Below are positions 14,608 through 23,134 of a stretch of 24,744 nt of DNA, piece after piece. The stretch comes from Gemmatimonadales bacterium (lineage in GTDB: Bacteria; Gemmatimonadota; Gemmatimonadetes; Gemmatimonadales; GWC2-71-9). A model generated the notes under the pieces. That model ran no database searches. It saw only the letters and a program-made list of their open reading frames with translations, and was not told the DNA's origin. Location of the stretch: positions 1-24,744 of the forward strand of contig JAICEH010000006.1 in the NCBI GenBank assembly GCA_025924275.1. The letters are read 5' to 3'. Within the stretch, counting starts at the first letter, position 1, and each line of letters opens with the position of its first letter. The translations under genes and the position numbers were made by a program.

Positions 14608-15356
14608 CCGAGGAAGCGCTCCACCGCCGCCCGGAAATCGGGGGTGCTCCGCGCCAGGGCGTTGATCCGTGCCCCCAGGCGGATCCCCTCCTCGAACGAC
14701 GGCCCGTCGAGTTCGTAGAGCAGCCGCTTGGTGAGGGCGAGTGCGGTCGGGCTCGCTGCGACCAGTTCGGCGAGCAGGCGGGCTCCCTCCGCCTCGAGCG
14801 CGGCCTCGGGTACGACCCGGGAGACCAGGCCGAGGTCCCGGGCCTCGCTGGCCCCGAGCAGCCGGGACGTGGCCGCGAGGTCGAAGGCCACCCGCTCACC
14901 CACCTGGCGGCGGAGGAGCGCGAGCACCATCGCCGGCACAAAGCCCCGTTGGACCTCGGGATAGCCGAACCGGGCGGTGTCGGCCGCCATCACCAGGTCG
15001 CACGCCGTCGCCAGGCCGCAGCCCCCGGCAAGCGCCCGCCCCTGCACCAGGGCCACCACCGGCTTGTCCAGCCGCCGGATGGCCAGGAAGACCTCGCCGA
15101 GGCGCAGCGCGTGGGCCGCGTTCTCGGCCGCAGGCCGCTCCCTCGAGGCGAGCAGCTCCGCGAGGTCGGCGCCAGCGCAGAAGTCCTTCCCGGCACCGCG
15201 GATCGCCACGACGCGCACGCCCACATCCAGGGAGGCCCGCTCGAGCCCGGCATGGAGCGCCTCCACCGTGGCCGAGTCGAGGGCGTTTCGCTTCTCGGGC
15301 CGATCGAGGGTCAGGGAGAGCACCCCGTCCGCCAGCGCGAGCCGGAGCGTGCTCAC
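14604..15356 (-). CDS. enoyl-CoA hydratase/isomerase (crotonase; LiuC-like glutamate pattern)
   Basis: A 250-residue cytosolic crotonase. Oxyanion-hole segments are GKDFCAGADL (56-65) and RALAGGCGLATACD (107-120). Of the two catalytic glutamates of classical hydratase (rat Glu144 and Glu164), the first is Gly114 and only the second is kept (Glu134 in FGYPEVQRGFVPAM). That arrangement, with the PEVxxGxxPA context, resembles methylglutaconyl-CoA hydratases of the LiuC type more than straight-chain hydratases; this is inference. The start is GTG 15356, overlapping the previous stop (GTGA); the open frame upstream is not homologous to the family. It sits next to a carboxyltransferase and AtuA genes, so a hydration step after carboxylation of a branched enoyl-CoA is plausible. 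Confidence 0.9.
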   Translation of the reverse strand: MSTLRLALADGVLSLTLDRPEKRNALDSATVEALHAGLERASLDVGVRVVAIRGAGKDFCAGADLAELLASRERPAAENAAHALRLGEVFLAIRRLDKPVVALVQGRALAGGCGLATACDLVMAADTARFGYPEVQRGFVPAMVLALLRRQVGERVAFDLAATSRLLGASEARDLGLVSRVVPEAALEAEGARLLAELVAASPTALALTKRLLYELDGPSFEEGIRLGARINALARSTPDFRAAVERFLG

Positions 15357-15712
15357 CGGCGGATCCTCCGGGCGAGCGCCCGGGGCACGGGGATCTCCAT
15401 CCGAAGGAGTGCGGTCGAGAAGACCTTCCCTTGGGCATCGGTCTTGAGCGAGATCGTCCCGCCGCCATCCAGCGCGCCGTGGAGGAGGAAGTTGAGGGCG
15501 CACAGGTTGGGCAGTTCGAAGCGCTCGACCGCGGTGACCATTCCCTTGAAGTGTCGCTTTACACGAGCAGCTGTAACCTGTTTTGCAAGAATAGGATAGA
15601 ATTCATCATTCAAGGAGATTATTCCCACATTCGCGGTGTCGCCCTTGTCGCCAGAGCGGGCGTGGGCGAGGTGCCGGAGCTGGACGGAAACGGTGGCTGA
15701 GACTCGCGGCAT
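15353..15712 (-). CDS. AtuA-associated small protein (AtuA C-terminal ferredoxin-fold-like domain)
   Basis: 119 residues from ATG 15712. The family core is clear: LAHARSGDKGDTANVGI (15-31), then VKRHFKG, VERFELPNLCALNFLLHGALDGGG and TDAQGKVFSTALLRMEI. In many bacteria this domain is fused to the C-terminus of AtuA; here it is a separate gene that overlaps the AtuA stop by one base (TGATG) and the crotonase start by four. The biochemical role of the AtuA system is not established. One part of the gene (about 15550-15635, residues 28-55) is strikingly AT-rich, with codons such as ATA, TTG, CTT, GTA, AAA and ACA that the neighbours hardly use, yet the encoded residues fit the family. Confidence 0.85.
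   Translation of the reverse strand: MPRVSATVSVQLRHLAHARSGDKGDTANVGIISLNDEFYPILAKQVTAARVKRHFKGMVTAVERFELPNLCALNFLLHGALDGGGTISLKTDAQGKVFSTALLRMEIPVPRALARRIRR
15550..15635. other. AT-rich patch inside the AtuA-C gene
   Basis: By hand count, 15551-15640 has 39 G+C of 90 (43%), and 15561-15630 has 27 of 70 (39%), against about 70% around it. The reading frame is unbroken and the protein stays family-like. Possible causes are a conversion tract from a low-GC donor, an assembly chimera, or selection for an AT-rich internal signal. Confidence 0.75.
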
Positions 15713-17082
15713 CAGAGGATTTCCACACGGACGCCGGGTTCGATGGCCGCCCGCTCGATGAGCGCTGGCCAGTACGCCACCACTTCCTGGACCTGGGGTC
15801 TGCCACCGGCGAAGCCGGTGACGCTGGGCGGACCGGTGAGCACCAGCGGGGCGATCTCGCGGGTGAACCGTTCGACGGGCCCCTTCTCCCGGGCCCGCAC
15901 GCCGACGCGAAGCTGCACCTCGGCCAGGTCGGCTGGTGGCGGACCGGCCAGCCGGCCGTGCGTGGCATCCACGCCGACGAACTCGGTCAGGATCTGCTCG
16001 AACTCCAGGCCCAGGTCGGCCAGGCGGCGCCGGAGGATGCGGTCGGCGGCGCGGGCCTTGTCGTGCGCTTCCGGCCAGGAGTACACCAGGGTGCCGACCG
16101 CCTTCCAGCCATACGACCAGGCGATGGACACCTTGAGCTGCTCGGTCTTCGGCCGGCCCCGGATGCCCGAGACCTCGACCCGGTCGCGGCCAGCCTGGCG
16201 CAGCCGGATGCTGGTGAAGTCGGCGATCCCGTCGGGGGTGATGTAGTTCCGCGGGTCGCCCATCTCGTACACCAACTGCTCGGTGACGGAGGCCACGTTC
16301 ACCACCCCCCCGGTGCCCGGATGCTTGGTCACCACGAACGACCCGTCGGGCCGCACGTCGGCGATGGGAAAGCCCGGGTTCTCCAGCCCGCGGACGCGAC
16401 GCCAGTCCTTGAGCAGGTTCCCGCCCGAACTCTGCGCCCCGCATTCGAGGATGTGCCCGGCCACCGTGCCCGCGGCGATGCGATCCCAGTCGTCCGGCGC
16501 CCAGCCGAACTCGTGGACCAGTGGCCCGAGGGTGAGACCGGTGTCCGTCACCCGCCCGGTGACCACCACGTCGGCGCCCCGGGCGAGGGCCTCGACCACC
16601 GGCGCCATCCCGAGGTAGGCGTTGGCGGAGACGACCGCGGGGCGGATCTCGGCCAGGTGGCGCCCCGTGTCCATGTCCCGGAGCTCATGGCCTGCGGCGA
16701 GCAGGTCGTCGAGCCGCGGCAGGATGTCATCCCCGGTCACCAGTGCCACCCGGACCCGCCCGGCGAGCCCGAGCCGGCGGGCTGCGGCCACCACCGCTTC
16801 GGCACAGGCGCGCGGATTCACGCCCCCGGCGTTGGTCACGACCCGGACCCCCTTCGCCACCAGCTGCGGCAGGAGGCGCTCCATCAGCGGCACGAAATCC
16901 CGGGCGTAGCCGGCGGCCGGGTCACGCGCGCGCTGTTTCTGCAGGATGGACATCGTGACCTCGGCCAGGTAGTCCAGCACGAGGTAGTCCACCGGCCCGC
17001 CCTCGACCTGGCGCACCGGCGCCTCGAGCCAGTCGCCCCAGAATCCCTGCCCGGCAGCCACCCGCACGGCAGCGCGCCTCAC
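15712..17082 (-). CDS. AtuA family protein (DUF1446, acyclic terpene utilisation)
   Basis: 456 residues from GTG 17082, which overlaps the upstream protease stop (GTGA). The fold landmarks are VDYLVLDYLAEVTMSILQK (31-49), VRVVTNAGGVNPRACAEAV (79-97), VALVTGDD, DVVVTGRVTDTGLTLGPLV, GHILECGAQSSGGN, KHPGTGGVVNVASVTEQL and a conserved FVGVDATHG. AtuA is needed for growth on citronellol/geraniol in Pseudomonas and occurs beside geranyl-CoA or methylcrotonyl-CoA carboxylases, but its reaction is unknown. Here it keeps that company: a carboxyltransferase two genes upstream, its own C-terminal partner domain and a LiuC-like crotonase downstream. A cytosolic acyl-CoA role is likely. Confidence 0.88.
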   Translation of the reverse strand: MRRAAVRVAAGQGFWGDWLEAPVRQVEGGPVDYLVLDYLAEVTMSILQKQRARDPAAGYARDFVPLMERLLPQLVAKGVRVVTNAGGVNPRACAEAVVAAARRLGLAGRVRVALVTGDDILPRLDDLLAAGHELRDMDTGRHLAEIRPAVVSANAYLGMAPVVEALARGADVVVTGRVTDTGLTLGPLVHEFGWAPDDWDRIAAGTVAGHILECGAQSSGGNLLKDWRRVRGLENPGFPIADVRPDGSFVVTKHPGTGGVVNVASVTEQLVYEMGDPRNYITPDGIADFTSIRLRQAGRDRVEVSGIRGRPKTEQLKVSIAWSYGWKAVGTLVYSWPEAHDKARAADRILRRRLADLGLEFEQILTEFVGVDATHGRLAGPPPADLAEVQLRVGVRAREKGPVERFTREIAPLVLTGPPSVTGFAGGRPQVQEVVAYWPALIERAAIEPGVRVEIL

Positions 17083-19883
17083 GGGAGCGGCTCCGCCGCG
17101 AGCAGGAGTTCGCGGGTCCAGATGGCCTCGCCCGCCTCGGCCCAGATCACGCCGAGGCGCTCGAATCCACCTGCCGGCAGCGGCCAGGGTGAGGCGGGAA
17201 GGACGAAGCGGGCCGTGCCGGTGCCGTCCCGGGCGATGGCGAGTTCGCCCCGCGCCGCGGCCTCGAGGAAGGCCGGCTCCGCGGCGTAGAAGCGGAGGTG
17301 CACCGCCACCTCCCACGGCTGCGAGTCGGTGGCGTCGGCCAGACCGGGGAGCAGGACGAGCTCGGCCGACTGCGCCCCGGCGGGGATCGAGTCGCCCAGC
17401 TCCAGCGCCAGCCGGCCCAGGTGGTAGTTGAGCGGCTGGTGCATGAGCTGACGGCCGTCGGCGGCGAGCAGGGTGGCTCCGAGGTCGGTGAACCGGTCCC
17501 ACTGGGTCGGGTCCATCGAGACGTCCACGACCACGCGGCGGGCCCAGTCGGGGATCGGCACCGGCACCCGGACGGGCGCGGGACCCACCGCCCGGCTTCG
17601 TGCCTGCCGTTCCGCTCCGAGGAGGGCGGCGCCGGGCACGATGCCCACGGCGGTGTCGCTGGCGTTCCGGAAGCGCGCCTCCACGGCCCCCCCGTCGCGC
17701 CGGCCCTGGAGGCGGACCGGACTCCGGGCGACCTGGAGCGTCACGGTGGCCCCGGCACCCGGAGGCGCGATGGCGTCGATCTCGTAGAGGCCGGGACGGA
17801 CGTCCCGGCCATCCACCTGGTAAATGGCGGCCTGGTCGTCGGCGCCCGCGGGCCTGCCGTTCTCCTCCCGCCAGGGCATCCCCCCCGGTTCGTGGAGCGA
17901 GGTCAGGGCCGCCTCGAACGCTCCGCCGGTGGTCACGCCCACCTCGAACGGGCGGTCGACCTCGGCGGCGAGGAACCAGCGCCGTACCTCCCCCGGCCCG
18001 AGCGGAACCGGGCCCAGCAGGGTATCGCGCGAGGGCAGCGGGACCACGATGGTGGACACCAACCGCGCGAGCGGACCCGCAACCGTGTCGGCGGTCCAGG
18101 CGGAGACGACGCCGGTGTAGTTCCCTGGTGCACGGAGGCGGTCGGCGCGATACGACACCTCCACCCGCGTGCGTCCGTTCGCGAGCGTCGCGGGGGCCGG
18201 GGCCACCAGCCACTCGACATTGGACCGGAACTGGACCGGGACCGGAGCCGAGGCTCCCGCGACGACCAGCTCGAATGCCTGGCGTGCGGGCGCCTCGCCG
18301 ATGTGCAGGGCGGCCTCCGCGGGCGTTCCGGGAACTGCCGTCCGCACCTCGGGCAGGTCCCCCGCCCCCTGCAGCCAGGCCCAGGCGAGCCCGACGTCGG
18401 GGACGCCCGCGCCCTCGTCGATCCAGGTGGCACCCGGGGTGGTCAGGGCGGTGACCATCAGGGCCCGCCGGATGCGAGCCCCGACCGGCGCCCGGCCTTC
18501 CGCGGCGAGGGCCGAGGCGAGCAGGGCGGCGAGCCCGGCTGCGTGTGGGGCGGCCATCGAGGTCCCCGCATTCCGTTCCTCTCCCGTGCTCCACCGGGGG
18601 ACCGTGCTGTAGGCGATGCCGGGAGTCACCAGGTCCGGCTTGGCCGATTCCCCACCGCGACCCGAGAAGAAGGCCACGGGGTCCGGTGCCCCCGCCGCAG
18701 TCGCGGTGCGCTGGACGAAGACCGTCGGGAAGGTGGCGCCGACGGAGATCGCGCGCCGCGCGCTGCCGGGGAACCCGACGGTCGAGAGGCCCGGGCCGTC
18801 GTTGCCGGCGCTGATGGTCATCACCACGTCGGGATTCGCCGCGAGGAACGAATCCACCACCGCGTCGATCCGCGCGTGGCCCTCGCGCTCGTTGCCCACG
18901 CCGAAACTCAGGTTGATGACCAGGGGCATGCGGCGTTGCCGCGCGGCCTGGCGCGCGTACGCCATCGCCGCCCGCATCGCCCCGGTGGTGCTGATCCCGC
19001 CATTGGCGTTGTCGGCGATCTTGAGGCCGAGGAGCCGGGCCCCGGGGGCGACGCCATCGAACCCGGCCACCCCGTAGAGGTCGTTCCCCGCGGCGATCCC
19101 CGCCACGTGGGAGCCGTGCCCGCTCGTGTCGAAGACGAGGTCGAGCACCGGCCGGCCAGCCTCCTCCCCGAGGTTGACCGCGATCCCCACCGGGCAGGGG
19201 AGGCGAGGCCCCCGCCAGCAGAAGGTCTCCCCGCCAGCGGCAAAGTCCCGAACCGGACGCTCGTCGAGCAGCGTCCCGTTGCGGTCCGTGTCGGCGAAGA
19301 GCAGCCACCCGTCCGTCCCGCGCGCCACCAGGACCAGCAGGCTGTCCGCCTCCGAGCCGTTGCCATCGAGGTCGCTGGCCGGCGGCTTGCCGAGGCGCCG
19401 CTCCACCACCCGCCCGGCGTACCAGGCCCCGCCGGCGCTGAAGGCCCGGACCCGCGCCAGCCCCGCCATCGTGGTGCCGCCGATCCGGAGGGTGTCGCCG
19501 GACGTCCGGACCGGCTCCAGGGCCACCCGGCCTTCGCCGGAGAAATCGCGCACGTCGAGCACCTTCCGCTCGCCGGTGCTGGTCCAGTCGAGTCCGGGGA
19601 TGCTGGGATCGAGGCCGCTATCCAGGATCGCGATGAGCACGCCCCGTCCGTCGGCCGCCGGGAACGCGCGATGGAACCGGTCCACGCCGGTCGGCGCCAG
19701 CGGCATCCACCCCGCGGCGAACGCGGCATCGGGAGGCGCCACGCGCTCCGGCTCCGGCTCGGCCGGGGTGAGCGGATCGGCCGGGTACCGGATCGGGTCC
19801 ACGTTCGGCCGGGGCGGCGGGGCCGGGTTGGCGGCGCAGCCGGTGGCGAGCAGGAGCAGGAGCGAGAGAGGCGCCGTGCGCAT
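17079..19883 (-). CDS. S8 subtilisin-family lipoprotein protease, tripeptidyl-peptidase II-like
   Basis: 934 residues from ATG 19883. An export signal with Cys16 in LLATGC (a slightly atypical lipobox) precedes a Pro-rich linker. The catalytic triad is Asp88 (IAILDSGLD), His256 (DTSGHGSHVAG) and Ser442 (NAGTSMAAPHAAG), with oxyanion Asn361 (SAGND). The distance Asp-His is about 168 residues instead of about 30 in subtilisin. A long insert there (with DLDGNGSEADSLLVLVARG and FADTDRNGTLLDERP) is characteristic of tripeptidyl-peptidase II relatives. The 490-residue C-terminal part is beta-rich, probably the TPP II-like domains. The start overlaps the carboxyltransferase stop by one base (TGATG), and its stop overlaps the AtuA start. 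An exported protease inside an acyl-CoA operon is unexpected. Possible roles are peptide scavenging for branched amino acids or envelope quality control. Confidence 0.9.
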   Translation of the reverse strand: MRTAPLSLLLLLATGCAANPAPPPRPNVDPIRYPADPLTPAEPEPERVAPPDAAFAAGWMPLAPTGVDRFHRAFPAADGRGVLIAILDSGLDPSIPGLDWTSTGERKVLDVRDFSGEGRVALEPVRTSGDTLRIGGTTMAGLARVRAFSAGGAWYAGRVVERRLGKPPASDLDGNGSEADSLLVLVARGTDGWLLFADTDRNGTLLDERPVRDFAAGGETFCWRGPRLPCPVGIAVNLGEEAGRPVLDLVFDTSGHGSHVAGIAAGNDLYGVAGFDGVAPGARLLGLKIADNANGGISTTGAMRAAMAYARQAARQRRMPLVINLSFGVGNEREGHARIDAVVDSFLAANPDVVMTISAGNDGPGLSTVGFPGSARRAISVGATFPTVFVQRTATAAGAPDPVAFFSGRGGESAKPDLVTPGIAYSTVPRWSTGEERNAGTSMAAPHAAGLAALLASALAAEGRAPVGARIRRALMVTALTTPGATWIDEGAGVPDVGLAWAWLQGAGDLPEVRTAVPGTPAEAALHIGEAPARQAFELVVAGASAPVPVQFRSNVEWLVAPAPATLANGRTRVEVSYRADRLRAPGNYTGVVSAWTADTVAGPLARLVSTIVVPLPSRDTLLGPVPLGPGEVRRWFLAAEVDRPFEVGVTTGGAFEAALTSLHEPGGMPWREENGRPAGADDQAAIYQVDGRDVRPGLYEIDAIAPPGAGATVTLQVARSPVRLQGRRDGGAVEARFRNASDTAVGIVPGAALLGAERQARSRAVGPAPVRVPVPIPDWARRVVVDVSMDPTQWDRFTDLGATLLAADGRQLMHQPLNYHLGRLALELGDSIPAGAQSAELVLLPGLADATDSQPWEVAVHLRFYAAEPAFLEAAARGELAIARDGTGTARFVLPASPWPLPAGGFERLGVIWAEAGEAIWTRELLLAAEPLP

Positions 19884-21502
19884 CAACGGTCGGGGTCGAG
19901 CGGCGGCAGGATGAAGGGCCCGAGGTGCGGCCCGTCCCAGCAGCTGCACACCTGGAGCAGGAAGGCGAGCTGGTCGCGGGTCTCCTCGGCGGTCACGATC
20001 GCGTCCACGAATCCCCGGGCGGCCGCGTACCGGGCATCGAGCTGGTGCTCGTAATCGGCGCGCATCGCCTCGACCTGTTCGGCGATGCCGGCGGGGAGCG
20101 GCTTGCCCTCGGCCTGGGCCCGCTGGATGGCGGGCCCGTGCACCGCCATCACCGCCGACTCGCCCTCCATCACCGCCATCCGGCCGGTAGGCCAGGAGAG
20201 GATGAAGTCCGGGTCGAACCCCTGGCCCGCCATCGCATAGTACCCCGCCCCACTGGCGTGGTTCACGGTGAGGACCAGCTTCGGCACCACCGCCGTCGCC
20301 ATCGCCTCCACGAACCGGGCGCCGGCCCGGATGATTCCCGCCTGCTCGGCCTCGGGCCCCACCATGAACCCGCTCACGTCCTGGACGAAGAGGATCGGGA
20401 GGCGCTCGCGGCTCGCGGTCTCGATGAAGTACGCGACCTTCTCGGCGCTCTCGGCGTAGATGATGCCGCCGAAGCGTGGCCGCGACCCGGGCTGGCCCTT
20501 GATGAGGCCGCGGTCGTTGGCGATGACCGCCACCGGCCACCCGGCCACGCGCGCGTGCCCGCAGATCATCTCCCGCGCGAGGTCGGGCTGGAACTCGGCC
20601 AGCTCGCCGCCGTCGAGGAGAGCCCCCAGGAGCTGCCGCGCGTCATAGGACAACCGGTGGTCGGCCGGAAGGAGCCGGTGGAGCGCCTCGGCCGGGACCG
20701 CGGCGGGCCGGGGCCCGGTGCGGCGGCTCTCGAGCCCGGCGCGCCGGGGCAGCCGGGCGAGGTAGGCCCGGATCTGGCGGAGGCAGTCGGCGTCATCCGC
20801 CGCGCGGTAGTGGGCGACGCCGCTCACCGCCGTGTGGGTCCGCGCGCCGCCCAGCGACTCCGCGTCCACCGACTGGCCGGTGGCACCCTTGACGAGGTTC
20901 GGGCCGCCGAGCCCCATGAAGCTCGAGCCGTCGACCATCCAGATCACGTCGGAGAGCGCCGGCAGATAGGCCCCGCCGGCGACGCAGCTCCCCATCACCG
21001 CGGCGATCTGGGGCACGTGGAGATACCGCCGCATGATCGAGTTGTAGTAGAAGATCCGGGCGGCGCCGTACTGTCCCGGGAACACCCCCTCCTGGTAGGG
21101 CAGGTTGACGCCGGCGCTGTCCACCAGGTAGACGATCGGGATCCGCTGGCGCATCGCCACTTCCTGCGCCCGCAGGATCTTCCGGATCGTCTCCGGCCAC
21201 CACGAGCCGGCCTTCACCGTCGGGTCGTTGGCCACCACCACCACCTCGCGCCCCTCGACCAGCCCGAGCCCGGTGACGACGCCCGCGGCAGGCGCCTGGC
21301 CGTCATACTGGTCGTAGGCGACGAGGAGGCCGAGCTCGAACCAGGGACTGCCGGGATCGAGGAGGGCAGCGACCCGGTCCCGGGCCGGGAGGCGGCCCTG
21401 CGCCCGGATCCGCGCCAGGCGCTCCTCCCCCCCTCCCAGCTCGATCCGCCGGGCGAGGGCCAGGTAGGCGTCGGTCAGTTCGTGAAGCCGGCCCTCGCTC
21501 AC
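19883..21502 (-). CDS. acyl-CoA carboxylase carboxyltransferase (beta) subunit, MCC-like
   Basis: 539 residues from GTG 21502, starting MSEGRLHELTDAYLALARR. Two crotonase-like halves form the carboxyltransferase. The N-half has IPIVYLVDSAGVNLPYQEGVF (121-141), oxyanion motif MGSCVAGGAYLPALSD (170-185) and GLGGPNLVKGATG. The C-half has NDRGLIKGQPGSRPRFGG, an HASGAGYYAMAG oxyanion loop (from 415) and WPTGRMAVMEGESAV. The LVDSAGVNLP and GSCVAGGAY pattern is closer to methylcrotonyl/geranyl-CoA carboxylase than to propionyl-CoA carboxylase; this is a judgement from memory. No biotin carboxylase or biotin carrier is encoded in the window, so its alpha subunit is elsewhere. Overlaps: GTGA with the B12-binding gene upstream, TGATG with the protease downstream. 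Confidence 0.92.
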   Translation of the reverse strand: MSEGRLHELTDAYLALARRIELGGGEERLARIRAQGRLPARDRVAALLDPGSPWFELGLLVAYDQYDGQAPAAGVVTGLGLVEGREVVVVANDPTVKAGSWWPETIRKILRAQEVAMRQRIPIVYLVDSAGVNLPYQEGVFPGQYGAARIFYYNSIMRRYLHVPQIAAVMGSCVAGGAYLPALSDVIWMVDGSSFMGLGGPNLVKGATGQSVDAESLGGARTHTAVSGVAHYRAADDADCLRQIRAYLARLPRRAGLESRRTGPRPAAVPAEALHRLLPADHRLSYDARQLLGALLDGGELAEFQPDLAREMICGHARVAGWPVAVIANDRGLIKGQPGSRPRFGGIIYAESAEKVAYFIETASRERLPILFVQDVSGFMVGPEAEQAGIIRAGARFVEAMATAVVPKLVLTVNHASGAGYYAMAGQGFDPDFILSWPTGRMAVMEGESAVMAVHGPAIQRAQAEGKPLPAGIAEQVEAMRADYEHQLDARYAAARGFVDAIVTAEETRDQLAFLLQVCSCWDGPHLGPFILPPLDPDR

Positions 21503-21936
21503 TCGGCGAGGTGGGCGGCCGCCCACTCCTGGATGTACTCGATCAGGTCGGAGGTGGGCGTGCCCGGGCCGAAGAGCCGGCCCACGCCCCCCGCCGCCAG
21601 CGACGCCATGTCCTCCGGCGGGATGATGCCGCCCCCGGTGACGAGCACATCGGCCCGGCCCTTCTCCTCGAGGAGCTGGCGCACCCTCGGGAAGAGGGTC
21701 ATGTGGGCCCCGGAGAGGATCGAGAGCCCGACGACGTCGACGTCCTCCTGTACCGCGGCGGTGGCGATCATCTCCGGGGTCTGGTGCAGCCCGGTGTAGA
21801 TCACCTCCATCCCGGCGTCGCGCAGGGCGGCCGCCACGACCTTGGCCCCGCGGTCGTGGCCATCGAGGCCCGGCTTGGCGACGAGCACGCGGATCGGCCG
21901 GTTGAGGGGCGGGTGGGGCTTGGCGGCAGTCATCAT
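21499..21936 (-). CDS. cobalamin-binding small subunit of an acyl-CoA mutase
   Basis: 145 residues from ATG 21936 (a second ATG follows at 21933). It is a stand-alone B12-binding Rossmann domain with base-off/His-on motif DGHDRG (25-30), where His27 is the cobalt ligand. The usual partners LSILSGAH (71-78) and VTGGGIIP (99-106) follow. It corresponds to the C-terminal third of single-chain methylmalonyl-CoA mutase and completes the large subunit at 23161-24744, which stops before such a domain. The two subunit genes are separated by the baeRF10 gene. The gap from that gene's stop is 17 bases and the ribosome site is weak. Its stop overlaps the carboxyltransferase GTG by four bases. Confidence 0.95.
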   Translation of the reverse strand: MMTAAKPHPPLNRPIRVLVAKPGLDGHDRGAKVVAAALRDAGMEVIYTGLHQTPEMIATAAVQEDVDVVGLSILSGAHMTLFPRVRQLLEEKGRADVLVTGGGIIPPEDMASLAAGGVGRLFGPGTPTSDLIEYIQEWAAAHLAE

Positions 21937-21953
21937 CGTCGGCGGCGTCCGGG

Positions 21954-23129
21954 TCAGCGGAAGCGGAGGAAGGCGGCGAGGCCGTCGATCCCGCGGCGGG
22001 CCTCGGCGTCGTACACCACGTCGATCGCGGCATGCTGGCGGAGGGCGTCCTCGATGGCGTCGTCCACCACGTCGAGCACCGGGACGATGCCCCCCTCGTC
22101 GCGAAGCTCGATCTCGCGAAGGGCGAGCCGGCCGGTGGCGGCCGCGCGCCACCCGGGCTCGGACGCATCGGGGTCCACCAGCAGGGTCCGCACCTGCCCG
22201 CGGCGGAGCGCCCGGAGGGACTCGCCGACGCCGGTCACGGCCATCCGCTGGCCCAGCAGCTCGGTGAGCTGGCGGGCGTTGGACCGCTCCGCGCCGCGCT
22301 CGTGCGCCTCCCGGGCCTCCAGCGCGGCCTCGCGCACCAGCGCGGGCGTTGCCTCCTTCGGGTTGGTGCGGAACTCGCCCAGCACCCGGTCCTCCAGGTA
22401 GGGGTGAAGGAAGGGCCGGAGCGCGGCCGGGTCGCCGCCCATCCCGCCGATGACGACCCCCGTGGCGCGCCGCTCGCGGTCGAGCGCGAAGAGGCGCCGG
22501 GCCACCAGGTCGAGGTGGCGGGCGCGCTCGGTCCGCATCCGGTTGTTGTAGGAATGCTCGCCCCAGCCGGGCCCGTCCTGGTCGCCGCGAAAACGGCCGC
22601 CCCGGGTACTGTCGGCCCGGAGGCCGGGCAGTTCGTCCACCCCGAAGGCCGTGACCTCGAAGAAGCGGGCCGCGGTCCGGTCCAGCGTCACCGCGAGAAT
22701 CCGGCCCACCTCGTCGTCCAGCGCCGCCAGCTCGCGCACCTGCGGGGTCGCGTCCACCCCGAGGCGGGAGCGGTGCACCCGGGGCACCGGCACGACCTCG
22801 AAGAGGTCGAGCGGCCCGCAGGCGTAGATCACCACGCCCCGGCTCGCGGGGAGGTTCGCCGGGTGGTGGAGGAACTCCTCCACCCGGGCCAGGTCGGCGC
22901 GCACCTCGCCCTCCGTGGCGCGGTCGAGGCCCAGGCGCGGCAGGCCCTCCTGGGTCGCGCGGATCCGGTTCTTGAGCTTGATCTGGTACTTCCCGCGGGC
23001 GCGGTCGCGGGGCTCGAGCTTGAGGAAGCACGACACCACGCGGTGGCGGCCGGTCCGGATGCGGGTGAGCCGGGCCAGCAGGCCCGGGACGTCCACCGCG
23101 CGCGCGGTGGCGGTGCGGTTCCTTGCCAT
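21954..23129 (-). CDS. baeRF10-type release-factor homologue (aeRF1/Vms1-like peptidyl-tRNA hydrolase fold)
   Basis: 391 residues from ATG 23129. It resembles the bacterial archaeo-eukaryotic release factor families, best baeRF10. The N-terminal domain (to about 140) has VVSCFLKLEPRDRARGKY. A central domain (about 140-270) has ILAVTLDRTAARFFEV, a loop with Gly-Asp-Gln (182-184) before GEHSYNNRMRTERARHLD, and VVIGGMGGD. A C-terminal eL30-like domain (about 290-391) has SLRALRRGQVRTLLVDPD and VVYDAEARRGIDGLAAFLR. The GDQ sits where eRF1 has its catalytic GGQ loop, as judged by fold order. A role in ribosome rescue or peptidyl-tRNA cleavage is possible, unproven. It is preceded by an excellent ribosome site and lies between the two subunit genes of the mutase. 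Confidence 0.85.
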   Translation of the reverse strand: MARNRTATARAVDVPGLLARLTRIRTGRHRVVSCFLKLEPRDRARGKYQIKLKNRIRATQEGLPRLGLDRATEGEVRADLARVEEFLHHPANLPASRGVVIYACGPLDLFEVVPVPRVHRSRLGVDATPQVRELAALDDEVGRILAVTLDRTAARFFEVTAFGVDELPGLRADSTRGGRFRGDQDGPGWGEHSYNNRMRTERARHLDLVARRLFALDRERRATGVVIGGMGGDPAALRPFLHPYLEDRVLGEFRTNPKEATPALVREAALEAREAHERGAERSNARQLTELLGQRMAVTGVGESLRALRRGQVRTLLVDPDASEPGWRAAATGRLALREIELRDEGGIVPVLDVVDDAIEDALRQHAAIDVVYDAEARRGIDGLAAFLRFR

Positions 23130-23134
23130 TCGGT

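Noticed and set aside
17298..20054. Long plus-strand open frame opposite the S8 protease
   Set aside because: The minus strand has a complete catalytic triad and overlaps with both neighbours; the plus frame shows no family signature.
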